DNA of 64,000 nt from Gemmobacter sp034519525 (GTDB lineage Bacteria > Pseudomonadota > Alphaproteobacteria > Rhodobacterales > Rhodobacteraceae): assembly GCA_034519525.1 (NCBI GenBank), contig JAXHOJ010000039.1, forward strand, positions 62,001 to 126,000. The letters run 5' to 3'. Both the position numbers and the translations under genes were made by a program. Positions 27,236-36,472 of this stretch are shown piece by piece (the first letter of the stretch is position 1; each line of letters opens with the position of its first letter). The notes beneath the pieces are model-generated. The model was not told the DNA's origin, searched no databases, and worked only from the letters and a program-made list of their open reading frames with translations.

Positions 27236-28276
27236 TTGCCCAGACTGCCCCAGATCCTGCTTGCCCTGAGCCTTGGCACGGCAGGCGGATTTCTGTTTTT
27301 CTTTCTTGGATTGCCGCTGCCCTGGATGTTGGGGGCGATGTTTTCAACGATGATTGCGGCGGTCGGGGGCCTGCCGGTTCTGGCGCCATCGCGCATCCGG
27401 CCTTTTGTCGTTGCGGTGATCGGGGTGATGCTGGGGGCCCGGTTCACATCCGAGATTCTGGGCCAGTTGGAGGTCTGGGCGGGCACCTTGTCGCTTCTTC
27501 TGCTGTTCGTGCTGGTTTCGGCGGCGCTGGTCGTGCCGTTCTATCGGTTTGTCGGGGGCTTTGACTGGAAAACCGCCTATTTCGCCGGGATGCCCGGCGG
27601 CCTGACGGAAATGGTCGAGATCGGTGAGGCGCGGGGGGCCGATGTCCGGCAGGTGGTTCTGGCGCATAGCCTGCGAATCGTCGTGACGATTGCCATGGTG
27701 GCGCTGTGGTTCCGCGTGATCGAGGGCTATGCGGTGGGCCGGGCGATTCTGGATCAGGGGCCACCCTTGCAACTGTTCGATGCGGCGCTGCTGCTGGCCT
27801 GTGCGGTGTTCGGCAGTCTGGCGGGCCGGTTTCTGGGTCTGCCCGCCCCGGCGTTTCTGGGACCGATGATTCTGTCGGCGGCCCTGCACATGGCGGGAAT
27901 CACCGAAGGATCGCCGCCCGGCCTTCTGGTGAACGGGGCGCAGGTCATTCTGGGCACGGTGATCGGTTGCCGGTTTTCCGGCATCCGCGCGGCAGAGCTG
28001 GCCCGCGCCGCCTGGCTGAGCCTTTTGGCCACGCTTCTGTCGCTGGTCGTGGCGCTGGCCTTTGGTCTGGTGATGCAGCGCCATTTCGGCATTGCGCTGG
28101 AACAGGCACTGCTGGCGCTGGCGCCCGGCGGATTGACCGAAATGGGGCTGGTGGCTTTGGCCATTCATGCAGATGTTGCCTTTGTAGCGCTGCATCATGC
28201 GGCACGGATTCTTTTCGTGATTCTTTTGGCGCCTTTTGCCTTCCGGTTGCTGGGGGGCGAACGTAACGGCACTTGA
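27236..28276 (+). CDS. AbrB-family (AmoX-like) polytopic membrane protein
   Basis: About 346 residues with roughly ten hydrophobic segments arranged as two repeats, each holding a PGGLTEM motif (MPGGLTEMVEIG in the first and APGGLTEMGLVAL in the second). This is the hallmark of the AbrB/putative ammonia monooxygenase membrane family, sometimes annotated as transition-state regulators in error. The frame is open from 27038. I prefer the TTG at 27236 (PRLPQILLALSLG) because homologues begin with this helix, but the start is not proven. Transport substrate is unknown. Confidence 0.72.
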   Translation: MPRLPQILLALSLGTAGGFLFFFLGLPLPWMLGAMFSTMIAAVGGLPVLAPSRIRPFVVAVIGVMLGARFTSEILGQLEVWAGTLSLLLLFVLVSAALVVPFYRFVGGFDWKTAYFAGMPGGLTEMVEIGEARGADVRQVVLAHSLRIVVTIAMVALWFRVIEGYAVGRAILDQGPPLQLFDAALLLACAVFGSLAGRFLGLPAPAFLGPMILSAALHMAGITEGSPPGLLVNGAQVILGTVIGCRFSGIRAAELARAAWLSLLATLLSLVVALAFGLVMQRHFGIALEQALLALAPGGLTEMGLVALAIHADVAFVALHHAARILFVILLAPFAFRLLGGERNGT

Positions 28277-28363
28277 TCGCCTGGCCTGTGTGTATTGACT
28301 CGTCTGGGGCGATGAATCACACCATTCCCCAAGATCTTCGCGGCTGATGTTCCGGGAACCATA

Positions 28364-29425
28364 ATGCTGAAACCACTTGCCCCTGCCCTGATGTGCCTGA
28401 TGGCCCTGGCGCCGTGTGTGGCCTATTCCGAACCACTGCCGGTGCGCATCGTTTCGGCGCAGCCGGTCTCTGGCAGCCACGAGGTGGTGCTGACCGGCAC
28501 CCTGCAGGCTGTCGAAAGCTATGGTGCGGCCTTCCGCGACAGCGGGCGCCTGCTGGCGGTGCTGCTGCGCGAGGGGGATCGGGTGGCGCAGGGCGATGCG
28601 CTGGCGCGGATAGATCCGACGCAGGCCGAGGCTGCGGCCCGCGCCGCACAGGCCGCGCTGGCCGGGGCAGAGGCCCGGCTGCGCGAGGCGCAGCAGGCCC
28701 GCGACCGGGCGCAGGGATTGCGGCAGCGCGGGGCAGGCACTCAGGCCGATCTGGATGCCGCGACCGGGGCGCTGATCGCCGCCGAAGCCGTGCGCGATCA
28801 GGCCGCCGCAGCGCTTGCCAAGGCGCGATCGACCCTGGACGATACGGTGCTGCGTGCGCCAAGGGCCGGCATCGTCACCGCCCGCAGCGCCGAACCGGGG
28901 CAGGTGGTGAATGCCGGGCAGGCAGTGCTGACCATTGCCGCCGATGGCGGTGCCGAGGCTGTGTTCAACGCCCCCGACGGGGTTGATCTGGGGGCATTTC
29001 TGGGCCGCCCTGTCCGGCTTTCGCTGATCGACCAGCCCGATATTGTGCTGCAGGGCCAGCTGACAGAGGTTTCCCCGGTGGTTGATCAGGCAACCGGCAG
29101 CGTGGCGGTGAAAGCGCGTCTGACCGGCGATCTGCCGGAAGGCGTGGCCTTCGGCAGCCCGGTGATCGGCCGCGCAGACATGGCCCGGCCCGAAGGCATT
29201 GCCCTGCCCTGGACGGCACTTGCCGCAAAGGGCGGTGCGCCTGCGGTGTGGATCGTCGATCCGGCGCAGATGACGGTGGCCTTGGCCCCCGTGACCGTGG
29301 TGGAATATGGTGTCGATACGGTTCTGGTCTCTGACGGGGTTGCGCCGGGCGCGCAGGTGGTGGCCGATGGGGCGCATCTGCTGTTTCCCGGCCGTAGCGT
29401 GATTGCACAGGGGATGACCCAATGA
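28364..29425 (+). CDS. RND efflux periplasmic adaptor, first copy
   Basis: A 353-residue membrane-fusion protein: signal peptide (ending AYS), half-lipoyl motif DSGRLLAVLLREGDRVAQGDAL (split around an alpha-hairpin rich in Ala, Gln and Arg, about residues 85-150), second half-lipoyl DTVLRAPRAGIVTAR, then beta-barrel and membrane-proximal domains. It is the first gene of a three-gene operon and overlaps the next by 4 bp. It would link the RND pump to an outer-membrane channel; no TolC-type gene is present in the window. Confidence 0.88.
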   Translation: MLKPLAPALMCLMALAPCVAYSEPLPVRIVSAQPVSGSHEVVLTGTLQAVESYGAAFRDSGRLLAVLLREGDRVAQGDALARIDPTQAEAAARAAQAALAGAEARLREAQQARDRAQGLRQRGAGTQADLDAATGALIAAEAVRDQAAAALAKARSTLDDTVLRAPRAGIVTARSAEPGQVVNAGQAVLTIAADGGAEAVFNAPDGVDLGAFLGRPVRLSLIDQPDIVLQGQLTEVSPVVDQATGSVAVKARLTGDLPEGVAFGSPVIGRADMARPEGIALPWTALAAKGGAPAVWIVDPAQMTVALAPVTVVEYGVDTVLVSDGVAPGAQVVADGAHLLFPGRSVIAQGMTQ

Positions 29426-30489
29426 TCCGGTATCTGCTGCTTTTGGCCTGTGCCGCCGCGCCATCCTTCGCGGAAGAGGTGGCCGCGCCGCCTGCGGCCC
29501 CCCGCCCCGTCATGTCTGAACTGGCGGCAGAGGGGGCGATCCGCCAGCGGGTCTTTGCGGGCATCATCGAGGCCGAAGTGACCAGCACCCTGGCCTTCCA
29601 GACGCTGGGCCGCCTGGCCAGCCTGCCGGTTGCGGCGGGGGATCGGGTGCGCGCCGGGGATGCGCTGGCCACGCTGGATCAGGTGACCCTGCAAGAGGAT
29701 GTGGCCGCCGCAACCGCCGCGCTGGCAGGGGCCCGTGCCGAAGCCGTGCTGGCGGAACAGACGCTGGCCCGCGCGCAGGAACTCGTGCGCCGGGGCGTCA
29801 GCTCTGCCGCGCAGCTGGAAGCCGCAGAAAGCGCGCGGGATTCGGCGGTGACACAGGTCACCTCGGCCGAGGCTGATCTGGAACGGGCTGAAGATGCGGC
29901 GCGCTTTGGCACGCTGTCCGCCCCGATGGATGGCATCGTGCTGTCCACGGCGGCAGAGCCTGGCTCCGTGGTCTCGCCCGGAACCCCGATCCTGACGCTG
30001 GCCGGGCTGACGGGGCGCGAGGCGGTGATCGACGTGCCGACCGAATTCCTGACGTTTCTGAAGCCTGGCGCCACTTTCGAACTGCAGGGCCATGGCACCA
30101 GCGCGGTGCCCATCACCGGCACGCTGCGGCTGATCGAACCCACCGCCGATGCCGGCACGCGCAGCCGGCGGCTGCGGCTGTCTCTGGGCGATATTCCTGC
30201 GGCCTATCGGCTGGGCAGTCTGGTATCCGCCCGGCTTGCAGGGCCGGAGCCGGGGACGGTGGCGGGCATCATGACCCTGCCCGCCACGGCGATCACCGGC
30301 ACGGCCGATGCGCCTGCGGTCTGGCGTGTGGGGGCGGGGCGTATCCTGCAGCTTGCGCCGGTCACGCTGGGCCGCAGCCTGGGCAGCCGGGTCGAGATTG
30401 CGGCGGGCATCGCACCGGGTGAGGAAATTGTGGTGAAGGGTGTGAACTCTGTCACCGAAGGCCAGACAGTCGGCAGAAGGATCGAATGA
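29422..30489 (+). CDS. RND efflux periplasmic adaptor, second copy
   Basis: A 355-residue membrane-fusion protein with a signal peptide (ending SFA), lipoyl halves LGRLASLPVAAGDRVRAGDA and TLSAPMDGIVLSTAAEPG, and an alpha-hairpin between them. It is only distantly similar to the preceding adaptor, so it is not a recent duplication. It overlaps both neighbours by 4 bp (ATGA). Systems with two different adaptors and one pump are known (for example MdtABC-type variation, and the VmeI/TriAB type), where the adaptors act as a heteromer. Confidence 0.87.
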   Translation: MIRYLLLLACAAAPSFAEEVAAPPAAPRPVMSELAAEGAIRQRVFAGIIEAEVTSTLAFQTLGRLASLPVAAGDRVRAGDALATLDQVTLQEDVAAATAALAGARAEAVLAEQTLARAQELVRRGVSSAAQLEAAESARDSAVTQVTSAEADLERAEDAARFGTLSAPMDGIVLSTAAEPGSVVSPGTPILTLAGLTGREAVIDVPTEFLTFLKPGATFELQGHGTSAVPITGTLRLIEPTADAGTRSRRLRLSLGDIPAAYRLGSLVSARLAGPEPGTVAGIMTLPATAITGTADAPAVWRVGAGRILQLAPVTLGRSLGSRVEIAAGIAPGEEIVVKGVNSVTEGQTVGRRIE

Positions 30490-33400
30490 TGCGCGGCTTC
30501 AATCTGTCGGACTGGGCGCTGAAACACCGGTCCATGGTGTGGTATCTGATTCTGGTTTCCCTGCTGGCGGGGGCTTTCGGCTATATGTCGATGGGGCGCG
30601 AGGAAGATCCCTCGTTCACCATCAAGACCATGATCATCAGCGCCGCCCTGCCCGGCGCCACCGCCGAAGAAACTGTCACCCAGGTGACAGAGCGGATCGA
30701 GAAGAAGCTGCAAGAGCTGGAAACCCTGAAAATGACCCGGTCGGAAACCCGGCCCGGTCAGACAACGGTCTATCTGGAACTGCGCGACGATACGCCGGCG
30801 GCCGAAGTTCCCGCGATCTGGGCGCGGGTGCGCAACATGATGAGCGATATCCGCGGCACCTTTCCCGAAGAATTCGCCGGTTTCGGCTTCAATGACAGCT
30901 TTGGCGATGTGTTTGGCAATATCTACGCCTTCACCTCGGACGGGTTCTCCCCGCGCGAGGTGAAGGATTGGGCCGAACAGGTGGAAACCGCCATCCTGGG
31001 GCTGGAGGATACCGGCAAGGTTGAACTGATCGGCGTGCAGGACGAGGTGATCCATATCGAGTTTTCGGCCCGCCGTCTGGCGGCGCTGGGGCTGGATCAG
31101 GCGGCGGTGCTGGATACGCTGGCGCAGCAGAATGCCATCGTGCCTTCGGGCATCATCCGCACCGCGCAGGAACAGGTTCTGGTCCGGGTTTCCGGCCGGT
31201 TCTCGGCGGCGGAAGAGCTGGCCGCCACTTCCTTGCGCGTGGGCGATACCTTCTTTGCCCTGTCCGATGTGGCGACGGTGACAGCCGGTTACGAAGATCC
31301 GCCGGGCGAGGTGTTCCGCTTCAACGGCCAGCCTGCGGTCGCGCTGATCGTGGGGATGCGGGCCGGATCGAATGTGCAGCATTTTGGCACCGAACTGGAT
31401 GCGGTGACCGAGCGCATGGCGCAGGAACTGCCGCTGGGGATCGAATTGCACAAGGTGGCCGATCAGCCGCATGTGGTGCAGGAATCGGTCGACCACTTTC
31501 TGAAGGCGCTGATCGAGGCTGTGGTGATCGTGCTGGCTGTCAGCTTTGTGTCGCTGGGCCTGCGCGCAGGTCTGGTGGTGACGCTGACCATTCCGCTGGT
31601 GCTGGCGCTGACCTTCGTGATCCTGAACATCATGGACATCACGCTGCAGCGCATTTCGCTGGGGGCGCTGATCATCGCGCTGGGGCTATTGGTCGATGAT
31701 GCGATGATCGCCATCGAAACCATGATCTCGCGGCTGGAAGTCGGTGAAAGCCTGGAAAAGGCCGCCAGCTATGCCTGGTCTTCCATCGCCTTTCCCATGC
31801 TGTCGGGAACGCTGGTCACCGTGGCGGGCTTCATACCCATCGGGCTGAACTCCTCTGCCGCGGGCGAATATACCATTTCGCTGTTCTATGTGATCGCCAT
31901 ATCCCTGCTGCTGTCCTGGGTGGTGGCGGTGCTGTTCGCGCCGATCCTGGGCACGAGCTTCCTGCCCAAGCGGATGAAGCACCACAACCCTGAACCCGGC
32001 CGCCTGCGCCGCGCGTTTCATGCGGCATTGCGCGGGGCGATGCGGTGGAAATGGCTGACTGTGGGCATCACCTTCCTGGCCTTTGCCGTGTCGATCTACG
32101 GGATGCGCTTTGTCGAACAGCAGTTCTTCCCCACATCCGACCGGCCCGAGCTGATCATCGACGTTTCGCTGCGGCAGAATTCCAGCTTTACCGCCACGGA
32201 TGCGGTGATGGCCGATCTGGATGACTGGATCGCGCAGCAGGAAGAGCCGGTCTTCTGGTCTACCTATGTGGGCCGCAGCGCGCCGCGCTTCATCCTGGCC
32301 TTCGATGCCATGACGCCTTCGCCCAATTTCGGGCAGATCGTCATCATGACCGAAAGCCTGGAGGCGCGCGATGCGCTGCAGCAGAAGGTGCGCGATCTTG
32401 CGGAAACCATGCCGGGGGTCGACGTGTTTCCGAAATTCCTGGAACTGGGGCCGCCGGTGGGCAAGCCGGTGCAATATCGCCTGTCGGGGCCTGAACCGGC
32501 CAAAGTGGCCGATCTTGGCCGCGATCTGGCGGCGGTGGTGGCGGGCGACAGCCGCCTGACCGGCGTGGTGATGAACTGGAACGAACCGGCGCGCGTCGCC
32601 CGTGTCGTGCTGGATCAGGACCGGCTGCGCCAGCTGGGCCTGACGCAGACCGATGTGGCGCAGGCGCTCTATGGCCTGTTTGATGGCACGACCGTGACCG
32701 AACTGCGCGATGGCCGCACGCTGATCGACGTGGTGGCGCGCGGCACCGATGCAGACCGGTCTTCCATCGCATCGCTGCAGAACCTGCAGCTGGGCAATGC
32801 GGCGGGGCAGCCGATTCCGCTGATTTCCTTTGCCACGCTGGAATGGGATATGGAACCGCCGGTCATCCACCAGCGCAACAGGGTTCCCACGGTGACGGTG
32901 AAGGCGGCGGTGCTGACGAAAGACCAGCCCGATACCATCGTGAAGGCGCTGACCCCGAAGATTGACGCCTTTGCCGCCGGGCTTCCGCCGGGCTATCGCG
33001 TGGAACTGGGCGGTTCGGTGGAAAACAGCGGCAGCAGCCAGGCGCCGATTGTTGCGGTTGTGCCGCTGATGATCCTTGTCATGGTTACCCTGGTCATGGT
33101 GCAGATGCAGGGGTTCCGCCTGTCGGCCATCGTGCTGGCCGTGGCGCCGCTGGGCATGATCGGGGTGGTGATCGCGCTGGTCTCTTCCGGGGCGCCACTG
33201 GGGTTTGTGGCCATTCTGGGTGTGCTGGCGCTGATGGGCATCCTGATCCGAAACTCCGTAATCCTGGTGCACGAGATCGAAGAGCTGCTGCACAAGGGCC
33301 GCGACCGCTGGCAGGCGGTGTTCGAGGCATCGGACAGCCGCGCCCGCCCCATCCTGCTGACGGCGGCGGCGGCCAGCCTCGCGCTGATCCCGATCTCGCA

Positions 33401-33527
33401 GCAGGTGTTCTGGGGGCCGATGGCCTATGCGATGATGGGGGGCATCATTGTTGGCACGCTGGTTACGTTGTTGTTTGCCCCGGCGCTGTATTGCGTGGTG
33501 TTCCGGCTGCGGCCGCCCGTGGCGTAA
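30486..33527 (+). CDS. RND efflux pump inner-membrane subunit
   Basis: A 1013-residue HAE1/AcrB-superfamily proton-driven transporter. Membrane helix 1 is followed by the EEDPSFTIKTMIISAALPG entry region; helix 4 carries the proton-relay Asp pair in GLLVDDAMIAIE, and a second porter domain and helices 7-12 follow (ending with IVGTLVTLLFAPALYCVV). The sequence branch, with GREEDP near the N-terminus and a shorter length than AcrB (about 1050), resembles TriC/MexK-like pumps that use two adaptors. The exported substrate cannot be told from sequence. Confidence 0.92.
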   Translation: MMRGFNLSDWALKHRSMVWYLILVSLLAGAFGYMSMGREEDPSFTIKTMIISAALPGATAEETVTQVTERIEKKLQELETLKMTRSETRPGQTTVYLELRDDTPAAEVPAIWARVRNMMSDIRGTFPEEFAGFGFNDSFGDVFGNIYAFTSDGFSPREVKDWAEQVETAILGLEDTGKVELIGVQDEVIHIEFSARRLAALGLDQAAVLDTLAQQNAIVPSGIIRTAQEQVLVRVSGRFSAAEELAATSLRVGDTFFALSDVATVTAGYEDPPGEVFRFNGQPAVALIVGMRAGSNVQHFGTELDAVTERMAQELPLGIELHKVADQPHVVQESVDHFLKALIEAVVIVLAVSFVSLGLRAGLVVTLTIPLVLALTFVILNIMDITLQRISLGALIIALGLLVDDAMIAIETMISRLEVGESLEKAASYAWSSIAFPMLSGTLVTVAGFIPIGLNSSAAGEYTISLFYVIAISLLLSWVVAVLFAPILGTSFLPKRMKHHNPEPGRLRRAFHAALRGAMRWKWLTVGITFLAFAVSIYGMRFVEQQFFPTSDRPELIIDVSLRQNSSFTATDAVMADLDDWIAQQEEPVFWSTYVGRSAPRFILAFDAMTPSPNFGQIVIMTESLEARDALQQKVRDLAETMPGVDVFPKFLELGPPVGKPVQYRLSGPEPAKVADLGRDLAAVVAGDSRLTGVVMNWNEPARVARVVLDQDRLRQLGLTQTDVAQALYGLFDGTTVTELRDGRTLIDVVARGTDADRSSIASLQNLQLGNAAGQPIPLISFATLEWDMEPPVIHQRNRVPTVTVKAAVLTKDQPDTIVKALTPKIDAFAAGLPPGYRVELGGSVENSGSSQAPIVAVVPLMILVMVTLVMVQMQGFRLSAIVLAVAPLGMIGVVIALVSSGAPLGFVAILGVLALMGILIRNSVILVHEIEELLHKGRDRWQAVFEASDSRARPILLTAAAASLALIPISQQVFWGPMAYAMMGGIIVGTLVTLLFAPALYCVVFRLRPPVA

Positions 33528-33542
33528 GGCGGCTGCGTGGCC

Positions 33543-34307
33543 TCAGGCGCGCCGCCACCGGCTGGCGCGCCGTTCCGCAGGCTGGATCAGCAGATAGTCG
33601 ATGGCCAGCATGATGGCCACGAACCCCAGCGCATAGGCCAGGACACCGGCGATATCGAACAGCTGGAACTTCATGTGGATCTGGAATCCCACGCCGGTGG
33701 ACCGGCCCAGAAACTCGACCACCAGCACGATTTTCCAGATGATCGCCAGCCCGTTGCGCGCTGATGCCGCCATGAATGGCGCAAGCTGCGGCAGCAGCAC
33801 ATGGCGCAGCCGGGCGAGGGGCGACAGGCGGAACACCTGCGCCATATCCGCCAGTGCCGGTGACAGCGTGCGCGCGCCCTCGCGCATCGTGACCAGAACC
33901 ATGGCCGTCTTGTTGATGGTGACAGCCGCGATGGCCGCCACTTCGTTCAGCCCGATCCACAGATAGCACAGCACGATCACCACCAGCGCGGGCAGGTTCA
34001 GGAAGATCGTCACCCAGGGGTCAAGCCAGCGGTCCAGCCGGGGCATCCGGCCCAGGGCCACGCCCAGCACCGATCCCAATACCATGGCCAGTCCGAAAGC
34101 CATGGCCACCCGCAGAAGCGTGGCCGATGTATGATGCCACAGCCGCCCCGAAACCGCCTCGGTCCAGAAGGTGGCCAGCACTTCGGGCGGGGCGGGCAGG
34201 ATGCGGGGTTCGCCCTTCAGCAGGGCCAGCCCCCACCAGAACGCAACAAACCCCGCCAGCGACAGGGCAAGGATCATTCGGTCGGGCATGTGAACGGGTC
34301 GGGTCAT
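33543..34307 (-). CDS. ABC transporter permease, NitT/TauT type (no partner next to it)
   Basis: A 254-residue inner-membrane permease with about six helices and the EAA-type loop in MAQVFRLSPLARLRHVLLPQ. The ATG at 34307 starts 52 bp inside a longer frame. It has no adjacent ATPase or binding protein. A matching NitT/TauT-type binding protein and ATPase without a permease lie at 48028-49598, on the other side of the same alcohol-oxidation island, so these three probably form one transporter. It is divergent from the NosR-like gene at 34394 across an 86-bp gap. Confidence 0.85.
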   Translation of the reverse strand: MTRPVHMPDRMILALSLAGFVAFWWGLALLKGEPRILPAPPEVLATFWTEAVSGRLWHHTSATLLRVAMAFGLAMVLGSVLGVALGRMPRLDRWLDPWVTIFLNLPALVVIVLCYLWIGLNEVAAIAAVTINKTAMVLVTMREGARTLSPALADMAQVFRLSPLARLRHVLLPQLAPFMAASARNGLAIIWKIVLVVEFLGRSTGVGFQIHMKFQLFDIAGVLAYALGFVAIMLAIDYLLIQPAERRASRWRRA

Positions 34308-34393
34308 GCGGTCAGGATAGGGCAGGGCGCCGGGATGTGCGCTTCTACCTTCGTCCAATTCCCGCGCAGGTGCGACAGGCCTAGGCTCCGGCC

Positions 34394-36472
34394 ATGCGTA
34401 TGTTTCTGGCCCTGCTGTTCGTTCTTCTGGATACCGCGCTGGCGCTTGCGGCCCCGCTGGGCCGTGACGAGATCGCGGGCTTCATCGTGCCGCCCTATGC
34501 CCTGGGCGAGCCGGTGAATGACAAGGGTGTATGGAGCCTGCGCAACTCTGGCGGGGCCGAGGCGGGCTATGTGTTCGAAACCGCGCCGATGGCACCGCTG
34601 CCCGGCTTTTCCGGTGCGCCGATCAACATGCTGGTTCTGCTGGATCTGGAGGGCCGGTTCATCGACCTGCGGCTGATTTCGCATAACGAGCCGATCTTCG
34701 TATCCGGTCTGGGCGAAGCGCCGTTTCGCAGGTTTCTGGAACAATATCCCGGCCTTTCGATCAATACGCCGATGGTGGTGGGCGTGCCCTATGGCGAGGG
34801 TGGCGCAGGCAGCGGTATGGTGCATCTGGATGGTGTCGCCAAGGCCACGGCCTCGGTCCGTATTGCGCATGAAAGTATTCTGGCCGCAACATTGCAGGTG
34901 GCGCGCGAAAAGATGCAGGGCGTGCAATCGGCGCCCCCGGCCCATCCCGACCCTGCGCATGATGAACCGCTGAACTGGCAGGCGCTGGTGGATCAGGGCA
35001 TTGCCCGCAATCTGCGCGTGACCAATGCCGAACTCGATGCCGCCTTTGCGGGCACCATCTGGGCCGATGACGACCCGGAGGCGCAGGCCGATCCCGAAGG
35101 GCTGTTTCTCGACCTCTGGCTGGTGGATATCGGCCCGCCCAGCATCGCCCGCGCCGTGCTGGATGCCGATGCCCAGGCCGATCTGGCGCGGTTCCTGCGC
35201 GTTTCACCCGATGACGAGCCGCTGCTGGTGATCGACGCCGGGCGGCATGGGCTGGTCAGCGCGGATTTCGTGCGCAACACCGCGCCCGATCTGCTGGGCG
35301 CCGAACAGGATGGCCTGCCGCTGGCCCTGCGCGATGCCGACATGATCTTCGGCACACAGCCCGACGTGCCCGAAGGCACGGCGATGATCCTGCGCACCGA
35401 CCGGCGGCTGGGCTTCGATCCGGCGCGCGACTGGATGCTGCAGGTGATCGCCACGCGTGAACATGGGATGTTTCAGCCCGAAATCGGATCGGCCACCTTC
35501 ACGCTGACGCATCAGACCCCGGAACGCTTTTATGCCCGCGCCACCCCGCCCAAGACCCTGCCCCCCTGGGTGGAGGCGCTGCGCAACCGCGCCACCGATC
35601 TGGTGCTGCTGGCGGTGGCGCTGCCCGCGCTGCTGCTGGCGCTGGGGCCGGGGATGAACCGGCTGGCCGGGCTGCGGCTGTTTACCCCGATCCGGCTGGG
35701 TATTCTGGCCGCGGTCACCGGGTTCATCGGCTGGTGGGGGCAGGGGCAGCTTTCCATCGTGACCCCGTTGGCGACCCTGCGCACGGCGATCGAGGGCGGC
35801 AGTTTCGCCTATCTGCTGTATGATCCCTTCTCGCTGCTGATCTGGGCGGTGGCGATCCTGGGCTTCGTGCTCTGGGGGCGCGGGCTGTTCTGCGGCTGGC
35901 TGTGCCCCTTTGGTGCCCTGCAGGAATTCGCGCATCATCTGGGCCGCCTGCTGCGCCTGCCGAAATGGGAACTGGCGCCGCGCTGGGATACCCGGCTGAA
36001 GGGCCTGAAATATGCGCTGCTGGGCGGCATGGTGCTGACGGTGCTGATCGCGCCCGACCGGGTGGATACCGTGGCCGAGCTGGAGCCGTTCAAGACCGCC
36101 ATCACCACCTTCTTCATCCGCGAATGGTATTATGTGGCCTATGCCGGGTTCTGGCTGGTTCTGGGCCTGTTCACCTTCAAGGGCTTCTGCCGCTATGTCT
36201 GCCCGCTGGGCGCGCTGATGGCGATTGGCGGGCTGCTGCGCGGGCGCGACTGGATCGCGCGGCGCAAGGAATGTGGCTCGCCCTGCCAGCTGTGCAAGGT
36301 GCGCTGCAATTATGGGGCGATCAAGCCAACCGGGCAGATCTCCTATTCTGAATGTTTTCAATGCCTTGATTGCGTGACCATCCATGATGACCCGCGGCAG
36401 TGCGTGCCGCTGGTTCTGGCCGCAAAGGGCCGGGTGATGAAACCTGCAACACGGGCGGTGGCGGCAAAATGA
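34394..36472 (+). CDS. NosR/NirI-like FMN-binding iron-sulfur membrane protein
   Basis: A 692-residue protein. A signal peptide is followed by a periplasmic FMN-binding domain with the flavinylation motif DGVAKAT (residues 146-152, probable acceptor Thr152). Then come about six membrane helices with two CxxxCP motifs (FCGWLCPFGALQE and FCRYVCPLGAL), and a cytosolic 4Fe-4S region (CGSPCQLCKVRC, CFQCLDC, QC). This is the NosR/NirI architecture, which moves electrons across the inner membrane. There is no nosZ or other denitrification gene in the window. It overlaps apbE by 4 bp and sits at the edge of the PQQ alcohol dehydrogenase island, so it may feed or drain electrons there. That role is inference. 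Confidence 0.86.
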   Translation: MRMFLALLFVLLDTALALAAPLGRDEIAGFIVPPYALGEPVNDKGVWSLRNSGGAEAGYVFETAPMAPLPGFSGAPINMLVLLDLEGRFIDLRLISHNEPIFVSGLGEAPFRRFLEQYPGLSINTPMVVGVPYGEGGAGSGMVHLDGVAKATASVRIAHESILAATLQVAREKMQGVQSAPPAHPDPAHDEPLNWQALVDQGIARNLRVTNAELDAAFAGTIWADDDPEAQADPEGLFLDLWLVDIGPPSIARAVLDADAQADLARFLRVSPDDEPLLVIDAGRHGLVSADFVRNTAPDLLGAEQDGLPLALRDADMIFGTQPDVPEGTAMILRTDRRLGFDPARDWMLQVIATREHGMFQPEIGSATFTLTHQTPERFYARATPPKTLPPWVEALRNRATDLVLLAVALPALLLALGPGMNRLAGLRLFTPIRLGILAAVTGFIGWWGQGQLSIVTPLATLRTAIEGGSFAYLLYDPFSLLIWAVAILGFVLWGRGLFCGWLCPFGALQEFAHHLGRLLRLPKWELAPRWDTRLKGLKYALLGGMVLTVLIAPDRVDTVAELEPFKTAITTFFIREWYYVAYAGFWLVLGLFTFKGFCRYVCPLGALMAIGGLLRGRDWIARRKECGSPCQLCKVRCNYGAIKPTGQISYSECFQCLDCVTIHDDPRQCVPLVLAAKGRVMKPATRAVAAK

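Noticed and set aside
27344..29464. Minus-strand open frame of 706 codons across the AbrB-family gene and the first adaptor
   Set aside because: It spans two genuine plus-strand genes and has shadow-like His/Gln/Arg composition.
34394..36472. nosR of a denitrification cluster
   Set aside because: No nosZ, nosD, nosF, nosY or other denitrification gene nearby; the neighbours are PQQ alcohol oxidation genes, so only NosR-like is claimed.
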